From G963664225 sp964538065 (GTDB lineage Bacteria > Verrucomicrobiota > Verrucomicrobiia > Limisphaerales > UBA1319): DNA of 64,000 nucleotides. A program made the translations under genes and the position numbers. A model generated the notes under the pieces. The model saw nothing but the letters and a program-made list of their open reading frames with translations, was not told where the DNA came from and did no database searches. The stretch spans positions 1 to 64,000 of the forward strand of contig CAZIDG010000007.1 in assembly GCA_964538065.1 (NCBI GenBank), given 5' to 3'. Below, piece after piece: positions 20,224 through 29,249 of the stretch (its first letter is position 1; each line of letters opens with the position of its first letter).

Positions 20224-20619
20224 CTAGAAGAAGCGTTCAAGGTCGCGCCGATCCTTTTTCGTGGGCCGCCCCGTTCCCTTGGGACGGAAAAACAGCGGAT
20301 GCTCGGCTTCCTGGCGTGCTTTTTGATATTCCTCGGGAGGCGTCAGGTCTTCGACAAAGGCCTTGGCAGCGGGTGCTCCAACACGGTGTTCGACAAATCC
20401 CAACACTTTGACTGTCTTGGTCATGTTTCCCGTCTTGACAGTGATGATTTCCCCCAAACGCACCTCACGGGCAGGTTTAACAGTCTCGCCGCCAACTTTG
20501 ACGTGCCCCCCACGACAGGCATCAGTGGCCGTGGTGCGTGTCTTGCAAAGACGCACCGCCCACAGCCATTTGTCAATACGCACGCTTTGCAGCTGGCTCA
20601 TAGTTGGTTCGTCCACCAT
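20224..20619 (-). CDS. S4-domain RNA-binding protein (Hsp15/HslR-like)
   Basis: 131 residues (125 if translation starts at the internal ATG, 20601). An S4 domain covers the first 65-70 residues with the signature VRIDKWLWAVRLCKTRTTA and GHVKVGGETVKP, followed by a basic C-terminal tail (PKGTGRPTKKDRR), matching Hsp15. In Escherichia coli Hsp15 binds free 50S subunits carrying nascent tRNA. It sits 9 nt after the pseudouridine synthase fusion, another RNA-modifying protein. Confidence 0.88.
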   Translation of the reverse strand: MVDEPTMSQLQSVRIDKWLWAVRLCKTRTTATDACRGGHVKVGGETVKPAREVRLGEIITVKTGNMTKTVKVLGFVEHRVGAPAAKAFVEDLTPPEEYQKARQEAEHPLFFRPKGTGRPTKKDRRDLERFF

Positions 20620-20628
20620 AGTGACTGC

Positions 20629-22230
20629 TCAGTTTAATTTCAGCCAGTACGTTTTTAAGAAAGCTGGTTCCGGACGGCTTATTGGAAAATCCAGCGGTTG
20701 GGGAACATAATGTTTTTGCAATATCCGGCGCTGTCCGGCCCGAATGGCCATTTCCACCGTTTTCACAAAGATCTCCGCAGGCCATCGCGCCGTATTGGCA
20801 CTGGCAAGCAAAACCCCCTGGCTTCGAAGCAGTCCCACTGCATTCTGGACCAGCCTGCCGTAGTCCTTTTCAACCCGGAAAACGCCGCTGGCTTTGGATG
20901 TGGAGAATGTAGGCGGATCAAGAATGATGACATCGAACTGACGCCCTTTTCTGGCAAATCGATGAAACCAATCGAATACATCACCCTTGATGAACTCATG
21001 CTCCCCGGTCACGCAATTGTTCAGTTCAAAATTCCTCCGTCCCCATTCCAGATACTTGGATGATAAATCCAAATTTATGGTCCGTGCACCTCCAAGGGCT
21101 GCGCACACTGAAAAGGCACAGGTGTAGGCAAAGGTATTCAGGACTTCTGGCCGTCCTGCCCCGGGGGGATAGAGAGGGAAATCCGCGGCCACATGTTTTG
21201 CAAGTAAACGACGCCGATTGTCACGTTGATCAAGGAAAAGCCCCACCGAATACCCTTCGCCAAAGCGTAAGGCGAAACGAGCCCCATTCTCTAGGCCTAT
21301 GAATTCTGGCGGTGCCGCTTCCCCCAATAAAAGCTGGGGACTGGATTCGGCCACATTTGCAGCGCGAACCCTTCGGTTGAGTGTCTTGAAATAACACCCC
21401 ACCGTTCCCGTCTGGCTCATGAAGTCTTTCAAACGCTCCTGGACTTCAATTCCAGGGCTGACATCGCCTTGCGCCAATAGCCATCGGTCCAATTGATCCA
21501 CATACAAGCCATCCATCCCATCCGAGGCACCATTCAACCAACGACCACAGTTCGTCAGTTCCGGTTCAACGATAGCTCGTCTCATCGTCATCCATGGCTT
21601 CTCGGAAAACGTTGATGGGGCACTAAACTTCATCAACTGGCCTGTCTCAGGATGCTCAAAGGCCAACTCCCTGGCATGTAGAAAGACTCTCTCAGCGACG
21701 GTGCCCCCATAGAGGCCATCCCCGAGAATGGGGAATCCGCTCTCGGCTGCATGAACTCGTATCTGGTGGGTTTTGCCGGTTTCAGGCACTGCCTTGATCC
21801 GCCATAATTTCCCCACCTTTTCAAGGACTTCAAAATGAGTTACCGCATACCCCTCTGGTGAAGCAGATCGAACACTCACATAACGATCCCCCACCCTGCC
21901 CAGATGGCTGCGCACGGTAACGGTTGGTCTGGGCATGGGACGGTCAGTGAGCAATTCATAGCTCTTTTTCACTCGTCTGGAGGAAAACTGCTCGGTAAGG
22001 CTTCGACAAGCTTGCGCGGTTTTGCAGAAAACCATTATGCCGGAAGTATCTTTGTCGAGTCGATGGACAATCGCCAGGTCGGCCCATCGTGGCTCGCGAT
22101 GGTGCAGCCAGTCATAGATGCCCTCACCGGCATAAGGACTGGGTGCATGAGTATTCATGCCAGCCGGCTTGCAGACCACCAGAAGATGGTCATCCTCGTG
22201 TAAGATTGCCGGGATCACCAAAACTGCCAT
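20629..22230 (-). CDS. Fusion: RluA-type pseudouridine synthase + RlmI-like SAM methyltransferase
   Basis: 533 residues from the ATG at 22230 (GGAAGGGGG directly upstream). Residues 1 to about 215 are an RluA-family pseudouridine synthase with the catalytic Asp in HRLDKDTSG and the KTHQIRVHA strand. From about residue 225 the chain becomes a class I rRNA methyltransferase of the RlmI/RlmK type: GLYVDQLDRWLL, GYSVGLFLDQRDNRR, a SAM-binding strand VLNTFAYTCAFSV and the DPPTFS motif. There is no stop or frameshift between the halves, so this is a genuine fusion predicted to make two modifications in RNA, probably 23S rRNA. It overlaps the CPBP gene start-to-stop. The RNA targets are unknown. Confidence 0.9.
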   Translation of the reverse strand: MAVLVIPAILHEDDHLLVVCKPAGMNTHAPSPYAGEGIYDWLHHREPRWADLAIVHRLDKDTSGIMVFCKTAQACRSLTEQFSSRRVKKSYELLTDRPMPRPTVTVRSHLGRVGDRYVSVRSASPEGYAVTHFEVLEKVGKLWRIKAVPETGKTHQIRVHAAESGFPILGDGLYGGTVAERVFLHARELAFEHPETGQLMKFSAPSTFSEKPWMTMRRAIVEPELTNCGRWLNGASDGMDGLYVDQLDRWLLAQGDVSPGIEVQERLKDFMSQTGTVGCYFKTLNRRVRAANVAESSPQLLLGEAAPPEFIGLENGARFALRFGEGYSVGLFLDQRDNRRRLLAKHVAADFPLYPPGAGRPEVLNTFAYTCAFSVCAALGGARTINLDLSSKYLEWGRRNFELNNCVTGEHEFIKGDVFDWFHRFARKGRQFDVIILDPPTFSTSKASGVFRVEKDYGRLVQNAVGLLRSQGVLLASANTARWPAEIFVKTVEMAIRAGQRRILQKHYVPQPLDFPISRPEPAFLKTYWLKLN

Positions 22231-22949
22231 GCCCCCTTCCAAATCACATACAGGGCCAGGAGGAAATTTGTAATTGCATGTGCCACAATCACATCACTCA
22301 GGCGTTTTTTATAAATGACCAATCCCTGATAGATGAGTCCGCACAGGATCCCCGCCAGCCATTGTTCATGGGTCAGCCCGAAAATGAGCGAAGTAATGAT
22401 CAACGGCCTCAAGGCCAGATATCCCATGGAAACACTCTGAAAATCGGATTTCTCAATGTAACGATAGACAAACGACCGATAGAAAACCTCCTCCAAGGGA
22501 GGAACAACCAACGAGGATCCCACCAGCCTCACGATGATGCATAACCATGCCAGGATCGACTGATCACCAAATGCCTCATGAGGATTCCATGGGGGCACCG
22601 GCTGCCCTGGCTTGGGATTGAATCCCACGTTTTTGAGGATGGGATTGATCCAATGATCCATGACTTCACTGAGCTTGGGGTAATAGGGATCCATGCCGAT
22701 CCACATGACAAGCACCCCAACGCCAACCACGATGGCCTCCCAACTGAGTTTCCATCGCATTTCCTGAACATGGGGATAAATGGCCCATACCATCCCTGCG
22801 CCAGCCAAAGACTTGAGACCATACACCCAATATCGGGAGGCATCTCCGAAATAGCCTTGGAATGTCGTCAGGATTGCGAACACTAAAAAAGGCACGAACC
22901 GCACCTTGATGGGCGATTCAATGATCGATTGGAACCACCTGGGCCTCAT
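22215..22949 (-). CDS. CPBP-family intramembrane metalloprotease
   Basis: 244 residues with about seven hydrophobic segments. The protease motifs are present: EExxxR as PPLEEVFYRSF, the second motif FGLTHEQW, and HAITNFLL. Length and N-terminal region resemble the CAAX-protease-like proteins found with exosortase and polysaccharide-export loci. It starts within the GspB stop codon (ATGA overlap) and its end overlaps the RluA fusion by 16 nt, so the genes are translationally coupled. The substrate is unknown. Confidence 0.87.
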   Translation of the reverse strand: MRPRWFQSIIESPIKVRFVPFLVFAILTTFQGYFGDASRYWVYGLKSLAGAGMVWAIYPHVQEMRWKLSWEAIVVGVGVLVMWIGMDPYYPKLSEVMDHWINPILKNVGFNPKPGQPVPPWNPHEAFGDQSILAWLCIIVRLVGSSLVVPPLEEVFYRSFVYRYIEKSDFQSVSMGYLALRPLIITSLIFGLTHEQWLAGILCGLIYQGLVIYKKRLSDVIVAHAITNFLLALYVIWKGAWQFW

Positions 22950-23581
22950 GGCATGCTCAAGGATTTCCGTTGGCCATTTAGCTCGACAACCACTTGCTGG
23001 CGTTCAATGGCGACCACCCTCACACCCTCCACGATGTCACCGGCATATACGTTGTGCCCGTTCACCATGGCCGATGGATCCTTCCGTCGAAAATAGATGC
23101 CCTGTAATTTAAGCGGGGGAAACTCTACAGGAATCGGTTTGACCGCAGCCTTGACTGGTTCCGAATTCGCCGCAGGTTTGGGAGTGGCAACCTGGGAAGG
23201 TGCCGCGGCTGGCTTCTCGGCCACTTGCGCTGATGCGGTAAGAGCAACCTTGCCTGGCGGCGGCACCATGACTTGTGCAGCCGAAACGGTGGAGGGGGGA
23301 GCGACCACCGCAGGCGTGGAGGCTTGTTTTGGTGTTTTTTCAACAACCACTTCAACATGGGTGGTGCGGCCCGCCTTGAGCCCCTGCATGAAAAACCACC
23401 CACCCAGGCCCACAAGACACATGACGACCAACCCCAGCAAAACCAGCGGGACAAGCGAACGCTGCTGCGGCTCCGGATCGGGGGCAGTAGTGGGTTGCAG
23501 CGTTGGCCCGGCTGGCTTTGGAACAGCGTTCTGCTTCTTGGCCTGGTGAGCCCGCTTAATGGCATCGTTGATTAGACTCAT
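22946..23581 (-). CDS. GspB-like inner membrane protein
   Basis: 211 residues: a short cytoplasmic N terminus (MSLINDAIKRAHQAKK), one transmembrane helix (about residues 43-63), a long Pro/Ala/Val-rich linker and a C-terminal small beta domain (GIYFRRKDPSAMVNGHNVYAG ... GQRKSLS) typical of the GspB/T2SSB family. GspB works with the ATPase GspA/ExeA to insert the type II secretin through peptidoglycan. The start codon overlaps the ExeA stop (ATGA), matching that pairing. No other type II secretion gene is in the window. Confidence 0.87.
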   Translation of the reverse strand: MSLINDAIKRAHQAKKQNAVPKPAGPTLQPTTAPDPEPQQRSLVPLVLLGLVVMCLVGLGGWFFMQGLKAGRTTHVEVVVEKTPKQASTPAVVAPPSTVSAAQVMVPPPGKVALTASAQVAEKPAAAPSQVATPKPAANSEPVKAAVKPIPVEFPPLKLQGIYFRRKDPSAMVNGHNVYAGDIVEGVRVVAIERQQVVVELNGQRKSLSMP

Positions 23582-24423
23582 GTGGAAATTTTTCCTTCCA
23601 ATTCATTAATGGCCAAACCGACCGTGCGATAGTCAATCCGATCCTTCTGTTGAACATAGCCAGCCAACAGACTTTTATCACATAAGGCATTAACCAGACG
23701 TGGGATACCCTTGCTGTATCGATGAACACGCCAGAGAGCCCATCCCGTAAAACTCGGCAACCCCTTGGAGCCGGATATCTGCAGCCGATGCTGAATGTAC
23801 TGGCTCATCTCCGTGCGCGACAGCGGCGTGAGATGATATCGCACCGTGATCCTCTGCCTCAATTGTCTCAACCGGTGATCATTCAGCCGATGCCGCAACT
23901 CAGGCTGTCCCATCAACACGATCTGCAGTAGCTTGCAGTCATCGGTTTCCAAATTGGATAGAAGTCGCACCTGCTCCAACAACTCGTTGGTCAAGTCCTG
24001 AGCCTCATCAATGATCAACACCACTTCCCTGCCCTTTTCGGCCTGCTCAAGCAGAAATTGATTCAATACCGCGACCGTCTCGAGCCGATCCAAACCCTTG
24101 ACCTCCAAACCAAATTCCATGGCAATGGCCTTCATGAGTTGGTCCGGGTTAAGGACAGGATTAAGGATTAGGGCCGTGGAGTAGTTGGGCCCCAATTGCT
24201 CCAACAGGGCTCTGCAGATGGTGGTTTTTCCCGACCCCACTTCACCGGTAAGCTGGACAAAACCCTTGCGTTCCCGAATGCCGTACAGCAAGTGGTTAAA
24301 CGCCTCCCGGTGTTTTGCGCTAAAGAACAAAAAACGCGGGTTGGGCGTTATATCAAACGGTGACTCGGTCAAACCGTAATATTCCAGATACACAAGGCTT
24401 TCTTGTAACCAACTGTAACTCAT
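23578..24423 (-). CDS. ExeA/GspA-like AAA ATPase
   Basis: 281 residues from ATG 24423 (an upstream GTG at 24462 is possible). It has the family N terminus YYGLTESPFDITPNPRFLF, Walker A GEVGSGKTT, Walker B VLIIDEAQDL and a C-terminal lid with GIPRLVNALCDKSLL. ExeA/GspA ATPases partner with GspB in placing secretin complexes, and related ATPases occur in exosortase loci. It is the first gene of the minus-strand operon ExeA-GspB-CPBP-RluA fusion-S4, all overlapping or 9-10 nt apart. Confidence 0.92.
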   Translation of the reverse strand: MSYSWLQESLVYLEYYGLTESPFDITPNPRFLFFSAKHREAFNHLLYGIRERKGFVQLTGEVGSGKTTICRALLEQLGPNYSTALILNPVLNPDQLMKAIAMEFGLEVKGLDRLETVAVLNQFLLEQAEKGREVVLIIDEAQDLTNELLEQVRLLSNLETDDCKLLQIVLMGQPELRHRLNDHRLRQLRQRITVRYHLTPLSRTEMSQYIQHRLQISGSKGLPSFTGWALWRVHRYSKGIPRLVNALCDKSLLAGYVQQKDRIDYRTVGLAINELEGKIST

Positions 24424-24534
24424 AAGAAAAGCAAAATGGAAGCCCATTTCTACTTGCACCAACGGCCTGGAATGGAAACATTGCTCCGGTTACGACACGA
24501 ATGTGAAGGTTTGCAATAGTTGCATACATAAAGC

Positions 24535-25479
24535 ATGAAAACCACACCATTGGGCAAAAGCGGGATGCTGACAACGCGCCTTGCATACGGATGCTGGCGT
24601 CTGGCCGGTACTTGGAATAAGACGGAGGTCACCCCCGCTCGAGAGGAAGAAGGCCGCAAGGCCGTTATCGCCGCCTACGAGGCTGGTTATAGGCTGTTCG
24701 ACAACGCCGACATTTATTGTGGCGGGATGGCGGAGAGTATTTTCGGACAAGCACTTAAGGAAGTCAACGGCATGCGGTCGCAAATCCTTGTTGAAACCAA
24801 GTGTGGCATCCGGTTCGCAGGCGATCCCAATGCAAAATCCCCTCATCGCTACGATTTTTCAGCCAAACACATCATCGGGTCCTGTGAACAATCCCTCAAG
24901 AGAATGGGAATCGACACGATTGATCTGTACCTATTGCACCGTCCCGATTATCTCATGGATCCTGAGGAGGTTGCATCAGCTTTTTGCCAGCTCAAACAGT
25001 CGGGTAAAGTACGTTACTTTGGTGTGAGCAACTTCCGTCCGTCCCAGTTAACAGCCCTTCAAAGTGCTTGTCCGATGCCCCTTTCGGTCAATCAGGTTGA
25101 AATCAGTCTGGCACGATTGGATTGCTTCAATGACGGCACTCTGGACCAATGCCTTGCAGACAAGGTGACTCCCCAGGCTTGGAGTCCTTTGGCCGGAGGA
25201 TTATTGGGAACCGGGGCCATGTTGGATCCCAAGCATCCCAGAGCGGATCGACTCAAGGCCATCCAGGACGCACTGGATGCGTTGGCACGTGAACATGGCA
25301 CAACCCGCAGCGTCATTGCCCTTGCATGGTTGCTCAAACACCCGACTGCCATGGTGCCAATTATCGGTTCCATCAAACCTGATCGCATCAAGGAAGCGGT
25401 TGCAGCCGATGCGTTGGAGCTAACCCGCGAGGAATGGTACCGCCTGCTTTTGGCCGCACGCGGTGAAAAACTTCCCTGA
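24535..25479 (+). CDS. Aldo/keto reductase
   Basis: 314 residues with a TIM-barrel AKR fold. The catalytic tetrad is visible as Asp and Tyr in LFDNADIYCGG, Lys in LVETKCG and His in LYLLHRPDY, with the NADPH-binding end PIIGSIKPDRIKEAV. It resembles the YdhF-type oxidoreductases. The physiological substrate is unknown. It is followed after 5 nt by agmatine deiminase, so both are likely co-transcribed. Confidence 0.92.
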   Translation: MKTTPLGKSGMLTTRLAYGCWRLAGTWNKTEVTPAREEEGRKAVIAAYEAGYRLFDNADIYCGGMAESIFGQALKEVNGMRSQILVETKCGIRFAGDPNAKSPHRYDFSAKHIIGSCEQSLKRMGIDTIDLYLLHRPDYLMDPEEVASAFCQLKQSGKVRYFGVSNFRPSQLTALQSACPMPLSVNQVEISLARLDCFNDGTLDQCLADKVTPQAWSPLAGGLLGTGAMLDPKHPRADRLKAIQDALDALAREHGTTRSVIALAWLLKHPTAMVPIIGSIKPDRIKEAVAADALELTREEWYRLLLAARGEKLP

Positions 25480-25484
25480 TACCC

Positions 25485-26528
25485 ATGAGTACACCTGCCC
25501 AACTCGGTTTCCGCATGCCAGCGGAATGGGAACCACACATCGGCACCTGGCTTACCTGGCCACGACCGGAAGGCATCAGCTTCCCAGACAAATATGATAC
25601 CGTACCGCCTGTTTATGCAGAATTGATCCGCCATCTGACCCGGGTGGAAGAGGTGCACATCAATGTCTGGAATGAGGAGAAGGAAGCCTGGGTTCGAGAG
25701 TTGCTCAAACGCTATAAAACACCTGTTGAACGGGTCTCTTTTCATCATTTCCCAGCTTATGAACCCTGGTGCCGGGATCATGGTCCTGTTTTCGTGACCC
25801 GAGATGCCAACGGCCAGCATGAGCGTGCGGTTGTGGACTGGAATTACAATGCCTGGGGTGGCAAATACCCACCATTTGACTTGGATGACGCTGTTCCCCA
25901 ACATGTTGCGAGCTTTCGCCATTTGCCGCTTTTTAGTCCGGGCATTGTCATGGAGGGGGGATCCATTGATGTGAATGGTCAGGGGTGTTTGCTGACTACT
26001 GAATCGTGCCTGCTCAATCCCAATCGCAATCCCAAGCTATCGAAGGCTGGTATTGAGAGGTACTTAAGGGATTACCTTGGCATTACGCATATTTATTGGT
26101 TGGGGGATGGAATTGCGGGAGATGACACGGATGGGCATGTGGATGATCTATCCCGATTTGTTTCCACCAATACCATAGTCACCATCGTGGAATCCGATAC
26201 CAAGGACGAGAATTACGAGCCCTTGAAGGAGAATTTCGAGCGTCTCAAGGCTATGAAAGATCCTGCTGGCAAACCCTTTCGAATTGTCCCTCTCCCCACG
26301 CCAGGTGTGGTTGAATATGATGGGCAGCGTTTGCCAGCCAGTTACGCGAATTTCTATATCGCCAATGGGATCGTGTTAATGCCGACCTACCGTCATCCCA
26401 ACGATCGGCATGCGCTGGACCTCCTGCAGCGTGAGTTTCCAACTCGCCGCGTCATCGGTGTGGATTCGACAGAACTGATCTGGGGATTAGGCTCCTTCCA
26501 TTGCATCACGCAGCAGGAACCTGCCTGA
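25485..26528 (+). CDS. aguA: Agmatine deiminase
   Basis: 347 residues of the peptidyl-arginine/agmatine deiminase family, hydrolysing agmatine to N-carbamoylputrescine and ammonia in the arginine-decarboxylase route to putrescine. Conserved features include the N-terminal MPAEWEPHIGTWLTWP, the acidic RDHGPVFV, NAWGGKYPPF, VMEGGSIDVNG, the catalytic His region DDTDGHVDDLSRF and the nucleophile Cys in GSFHCITQQEPA at the C terminus. No N-carbamoylputrescine amidase is adjacent. Confidence 0.95.
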   Translation: MSTPAQLGFRMPAEWEPHIGTWLTWPRPEGISFPDKYDTVPPVYAELIRHLTRVEEVHINVWNEEKEAWVRELLKRYKTPVERVSFHHFPAYEPWCRDHGPVFVTRDANGQHERAVVDWNYNAWGGKYPPFDLDDAVPQHVASFRHLPLFSPGIVMEGGSIDVNGQGCLLTTESCLLNPNRNPKLSKAGIERYLRDYLGITHIYWLGDGIAGDDTDGHVDDLSRFVSTNTIVTIVESDTKDENYEPLKENFERLKAMKDPAGKPFRIVPLPTPGVVEYDGQRLPASYANFYIANGIVLMPTYRHPNDRHALDLLQREFPTRRVIGVDSTELIWGLGSFHCITQQEPA

Positions 26529-26577
26529 TTTCAAGAAAAACGTTGCCGGTTAACAGCGACACAGGCATGAAGAATCC

Positions 26578-26934
26578 ATGCTCTATGTCACTGCGGCTAT
26601 TATTGGGCTTTTTAGTGGAATCACCAGCGGCCTGTTTGGCGTGGGGGGCGGAATTGTCATGGTGCCTGCCATGATGTTTTTCCTTAATGTCCCCATCAAA
26701 ACCGCCATTGGCACCTCTCTGGCAGTGATCATCCCCACTGCTCTGATGGGCACCTACAAACATTACCAACAAGGAAACGTCTCCTGGCAGATCTGTCTTG
26801 GGCTCATTCCGTTGGCCATCGTGGGTGGTTACCTGGGCGCTCATCTCACCACAATGGTGTCATCCGAGAGTTTAAAACGCGCCTTTGGTGGCTTTATTAT
26901 TCTGGTGGGTATCCGGCTCCTCTTCTTCAAATAG
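26578..26934 (+). CDS. TauE/SafE-family half-size membrane protein
   Basis: 118 residues with four hydrophobic segments and the family signature GLFSGITSGLFGVGGGIVMVPAM. It is half the length of usual TauE/SafE anion exporters, which have two such repeats; half-size members occur as separate genes that probably dimerise. The exported anion (sulfite, sulfoacetate and the like in characterised members) is not readable. It is 49 nt after aguA. Confidence 0.9.
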   Translation: MLYVTAAIIGLFSGITSGLFGVGGGIVMVPAMMFFLNVPIKTAIGTSLAVIIPTALMGTYKHYQQGNVSWQICLGLIPLAIVGGYLGAHLTTMVSSESLKRAFGGFIILVGIRLLFFK

Positions 26935-27033
26935 CCTGTTGGGCGTTGGATAAGGTTGAAAAAAAGCACACTTGGGACTTGATCTTTGCCCCGCCCGACA
27001 GCATAAGTTTTGGGAACTTTAAAACGAAACTAT

Positions 27034-27267
27034 ATGGCTGATAAAGCAAACAAATACCCGGAAAATGTCCCCGGCAAGTTCTACGTGGACAATCAGTGCA
27101 TTGATTGCGATCTGTGCCGCGAAACGGCGCCGCAGAATTTCAACCGCAGCAATGATGGCGGTTATTCCTTCGTGGCCAAGCAGCCTGCCAACGCTGAAGA
27201 AGCAGCGCAGTGCAAGGAAGCCAAGGAAAGCTGTCCAGTCGAAGCCATCGGTGATGATGGCCAATAG
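27034..27267 (+). CDS. Single-cluster [4Fe-4S] ferredoxin
   Basis: 77 residues from the ATG at 27034, giving MADKANKYPENVPGKFYV. One cluster-binding set is present: CIDCDLC followed by the distal CP in ESCPVEAIG. The second cluster of clostridial-type ferredoxins is missing and replaced by a spacer with CKEAKE. An electron carrier; partners cannot be named. A strong terminator follows. Confidence 0.93.
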   Translation: MADKANKYPENVPGKFYVDNQCIDCDLCRETAPQNFNRSNDGGYSFVAKQPANAEEAAQCKEAKESCPVEAIGDDGQ

Positions 27268-27284
27268 TAACGTGTCGACTTTAG

Positions 27285-27314
27285 AAAACCGCGGGCATTT
27301 GCCCGCGGTTTTTT
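27285..27314. terminator. Rho-independent terminator after the ferredoxin gene
   Basis: AAAACCGCGGGC / GCCCGCGGTTTT with a 4-base loop and a T run. It lies between the convergent ferredoxin and cinA genes and can serve both. Confidence 0.92.
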
Positions 27315-27336
27315 ATTACCCTTATGAGGCTTACGG

Positions 27337-28626
27337 TCAGGACGCCAATAGTGCCTGCCTCAGTAATTCCATGGCTTGCTGCGAAGCGGCCTGCTTGAAA
27401 CTCTCCCGTTCGAGACGATACAAATAACGTCCCACACTCACGCCCTTGGGACCAGCCAGACCAATAAAGACAGTTCCTACGGGTTTGTCTTCTGTTCCAC
27501 CACCCGGCCCTGCAATTCCTGTCAGGGAGAGGGCGTAATCGGATTGAAACCGCTGTCTTGCCCCGAGAGCCATCGCCTTTGCTGTTGACTCACTCACCGC
27601 ACCGTTCTTTTGAATGGTCTCTGCCGGCACACCCAGCAGATTGGTTTTGGATTCATTGCTATAGGTTACCAACCCTGCCAAAAGGCTCTCCGAGGCACCC
27701 GGCACATTGGTTAACCGATGGGAGACAAAACCGCCTGTGCATGATTCCGCCGTCACCAGAGTCTGTTTGCGTCTGGACAATTCATGAATGACCACCTCCT
27801 CCAAGCGATCTTCACCGACACTAAAAATACAGGGTGGAATCAGGCTTCTCACAATGGATTCTGCCTGGGCAACCAACGTCCCTGCCTGGCTCGTGCAGGC
27901 ACTTAGGCGAATTTCAACTTCACCCACGCGCGCACAATACCCAATGACCAGTCCTTGATTCACCAGTGCGTCCAGCGAATGGCCAATCATTTCCTCCAAG
28001 GCAGACTCGCCATAGCAGGCCGTTTTGAGCGTGATCGAATGATAGGGCTCAGAGAGAGGAAATGCCTTTTGAAGCAACGGAACCACATCTCGAGTAAACA
28101 TGGGATATAACTCTCGAGGAGGCCCCGGAAGCAACACCAACCAGGATGGATTGGCTGCTGTTCGAAATTGCCCTGCCGCAACTTCCATGGCCAACCCCGG
28201 TGCGGTCCCGTTGGGATTTTCCAGAACGCATGCACCATCAGGCACCATAGCCTGCACACTGGTGCTTTCAAGCATGGGACGATTTCTGGACTGATAGAAC
28301 GCCCGGATAACATCTAACACCTTGTTATTCAACGTTAAAGAACGTCCAAGCAGACGGGCAATATAATCACGGGTCAAATCATCCGAGGTGGGACCCAAAC
28401 CGCCCGTCACGATGATAAAATCGGACCGCAGAAGAGCTTCACGTACTGCCTGTTGAATATCCGGACCCGTATCAGGAACTGTGACCTGTCGTGCCACCTC
28501 ATAACCCAACTGTGTTAACTGGCGGCAGAGCCACTGCTGGTGGGTGTTCAACACCCGCCCCAACATCAATTCGCTGCCTGTGTTGATAATCTCAATATGA
28601 ACCACAGGCGGGGATCTTAAGCTCAA
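27337..28626 (-). CDS. cinA: CinA-family nicotinamide-nucleotide amidohydrolase
   Basis: 429 residues. The N-terminal MoaB/COG1058-like domain (IINTGSELMLGRVLNTHQQW, VTGGLGPTSDDLTRD) is followed by a C-terminal PncC amidohydrolase domain (TAESCTGGFVSHRLTNVPGAS, SLTGIAGPGGGTEDKPVGTV). The family recycles NMN and ADP-ribose compounds and is known as competence/damage-inducible CinA. The start overlaps the stop of the Minf_1886-type gene by 4 nt. Confidence 0.95.
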   Translation of the reverse strand: MSLRSPPVVHIEIINTGSELMLGRVLNTHQQWLCRQLTQLGYEVARQVTVPDTGPDIQQAVREALLRSDFIIVTGGLGPTSDDLTRDYIARLLGRSLTLNNKVLDVIRAFYQSRNRPMLESTSVQAMVPDGACVLENPNGTAPGLAMEVAAGQFRTAANPSWLVLLPGPPRELYPMFTRDVVPLLQKAFPLSEPYHSITLKTACYGESALEEMIGHSLDALVNQGLVIGYCARVGEVEIRLSACTSQAGTLVAQAESIVRSLIPPCIFSVGEDRLEEVVIHELSRRKQTLVTAESCTGGFVSHRLTNVPGASESLLAGLVTYSNESKTNLLGVPAETIQKNGAVSESTAKAMALGARQRFQSDYALSLTGIAGPGGGTEDKPVGTVFIGLAGPKGVSVGRYLYRLERESFKQAASQQAMELLRQALLAS

Positions 28627-29042
28627 CTCCGAGGGGTGTCCACTGGGGGATGCGATATTTTGGACTGAGGCAGGAAAGGATCGCGGAACGCACAGGTAAA
28701 ATCGTAACCGTTCTTGAAATCTTCCCGGCTATCCGTGGGGGTCTTGCTGAGTATGCCCGCTTCCACCATATTGAATACAATTTCGCCGAAATCCTCACAG
28801 CGCGTGATACCCCACGTTTCCAAGACTGTAAGTGTCATGGGGCCAAATTGCGACAGACTGTACTCCCGTATCCCCTCCAATAATTCCCTACCCGTGACAT
28901 GGCGGGCACATTTCTGACTTTTGGCCACCTTTTTCTGGGTGTAATCAAGAGCTTCACGAACAAATAGATAGCCCTCACGCTGATAGCGGGGATCAAAGGC
29001 CACTATTTTTTCCAGCATCTGCGAAAAATCGATCTCTTGCAT
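28623..29042 (-). CDS. Minf_1886-type conserved protein
   Basis: 139 residues resembling the uncharacterised family found in Verrucomicrobia and Planctomycetes: FSQMLEKIVAFDPRYQREGY, FVREALDYTQKKV, HVTGRELLEGIREYSL, QFGPMTLTVLETWGI, FGEIVFNMVEAGILSKT. No known catalytic motif is seen. Function unknown. It is a taxonomic marker supporting a PVC origin. It overlaps cinA by 4 nt. Confidence 0.88.
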   Translation of the reverse strand: MQEIDFSQMLEKIVAFDPRYQREGYLFVREALDYTQKKVAKSQKCARHVTGRELLEGIREYSLSQFGPMTLTVLETWGITRCEDFGEIVFNMVEAGILSKTPTDSREDFKNGYDFTCAFRDPFLPQSKISHPPVDTPRS

Positions 29043-29046
29043 GTAT

Positions 29047-29178
29047 TTATGGCCGTGCCGACACAGCTGGCTTTGATGGCGGATGAGCCAGACGGTAACT
29101 TTTCACCGCCCAGCCCAAAAGCAATAATGACATGACCACCAGCAACACCAACTGTTCTTGTTTGGTTAAGTGCAGCAT
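29047..29178 (-). CDS. Small single-pass membrane protein
   Basis: 43 residues from ATG 29178: MLHLTKQEQLVLL, one hydrophobic helix, then a basic/proline-rich tail (SYRLAHPPSKPAVSARP). The frame is open further upstream, but that part overlaps the LeuS end and looks non-coding. The beginning resembles the N terminus of ComEA-like helix-hairpin-helix proteins of this phylum, but the DNA-binding part is absent. Hypothetical. Confidence 0.5.
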   Translation of the reverse strand: MLHLTKQEQLVLLVVMSLLLLGWAVKSYRLAHPPSKPAVSARP

Positions 29179-29249
29179 GCCCACGTTTTGAACAACCGCA
29201 TGTGGTTCCAGTGAACCACTGATTCGGTCGCCCCTAGTATAGTAAGCGC

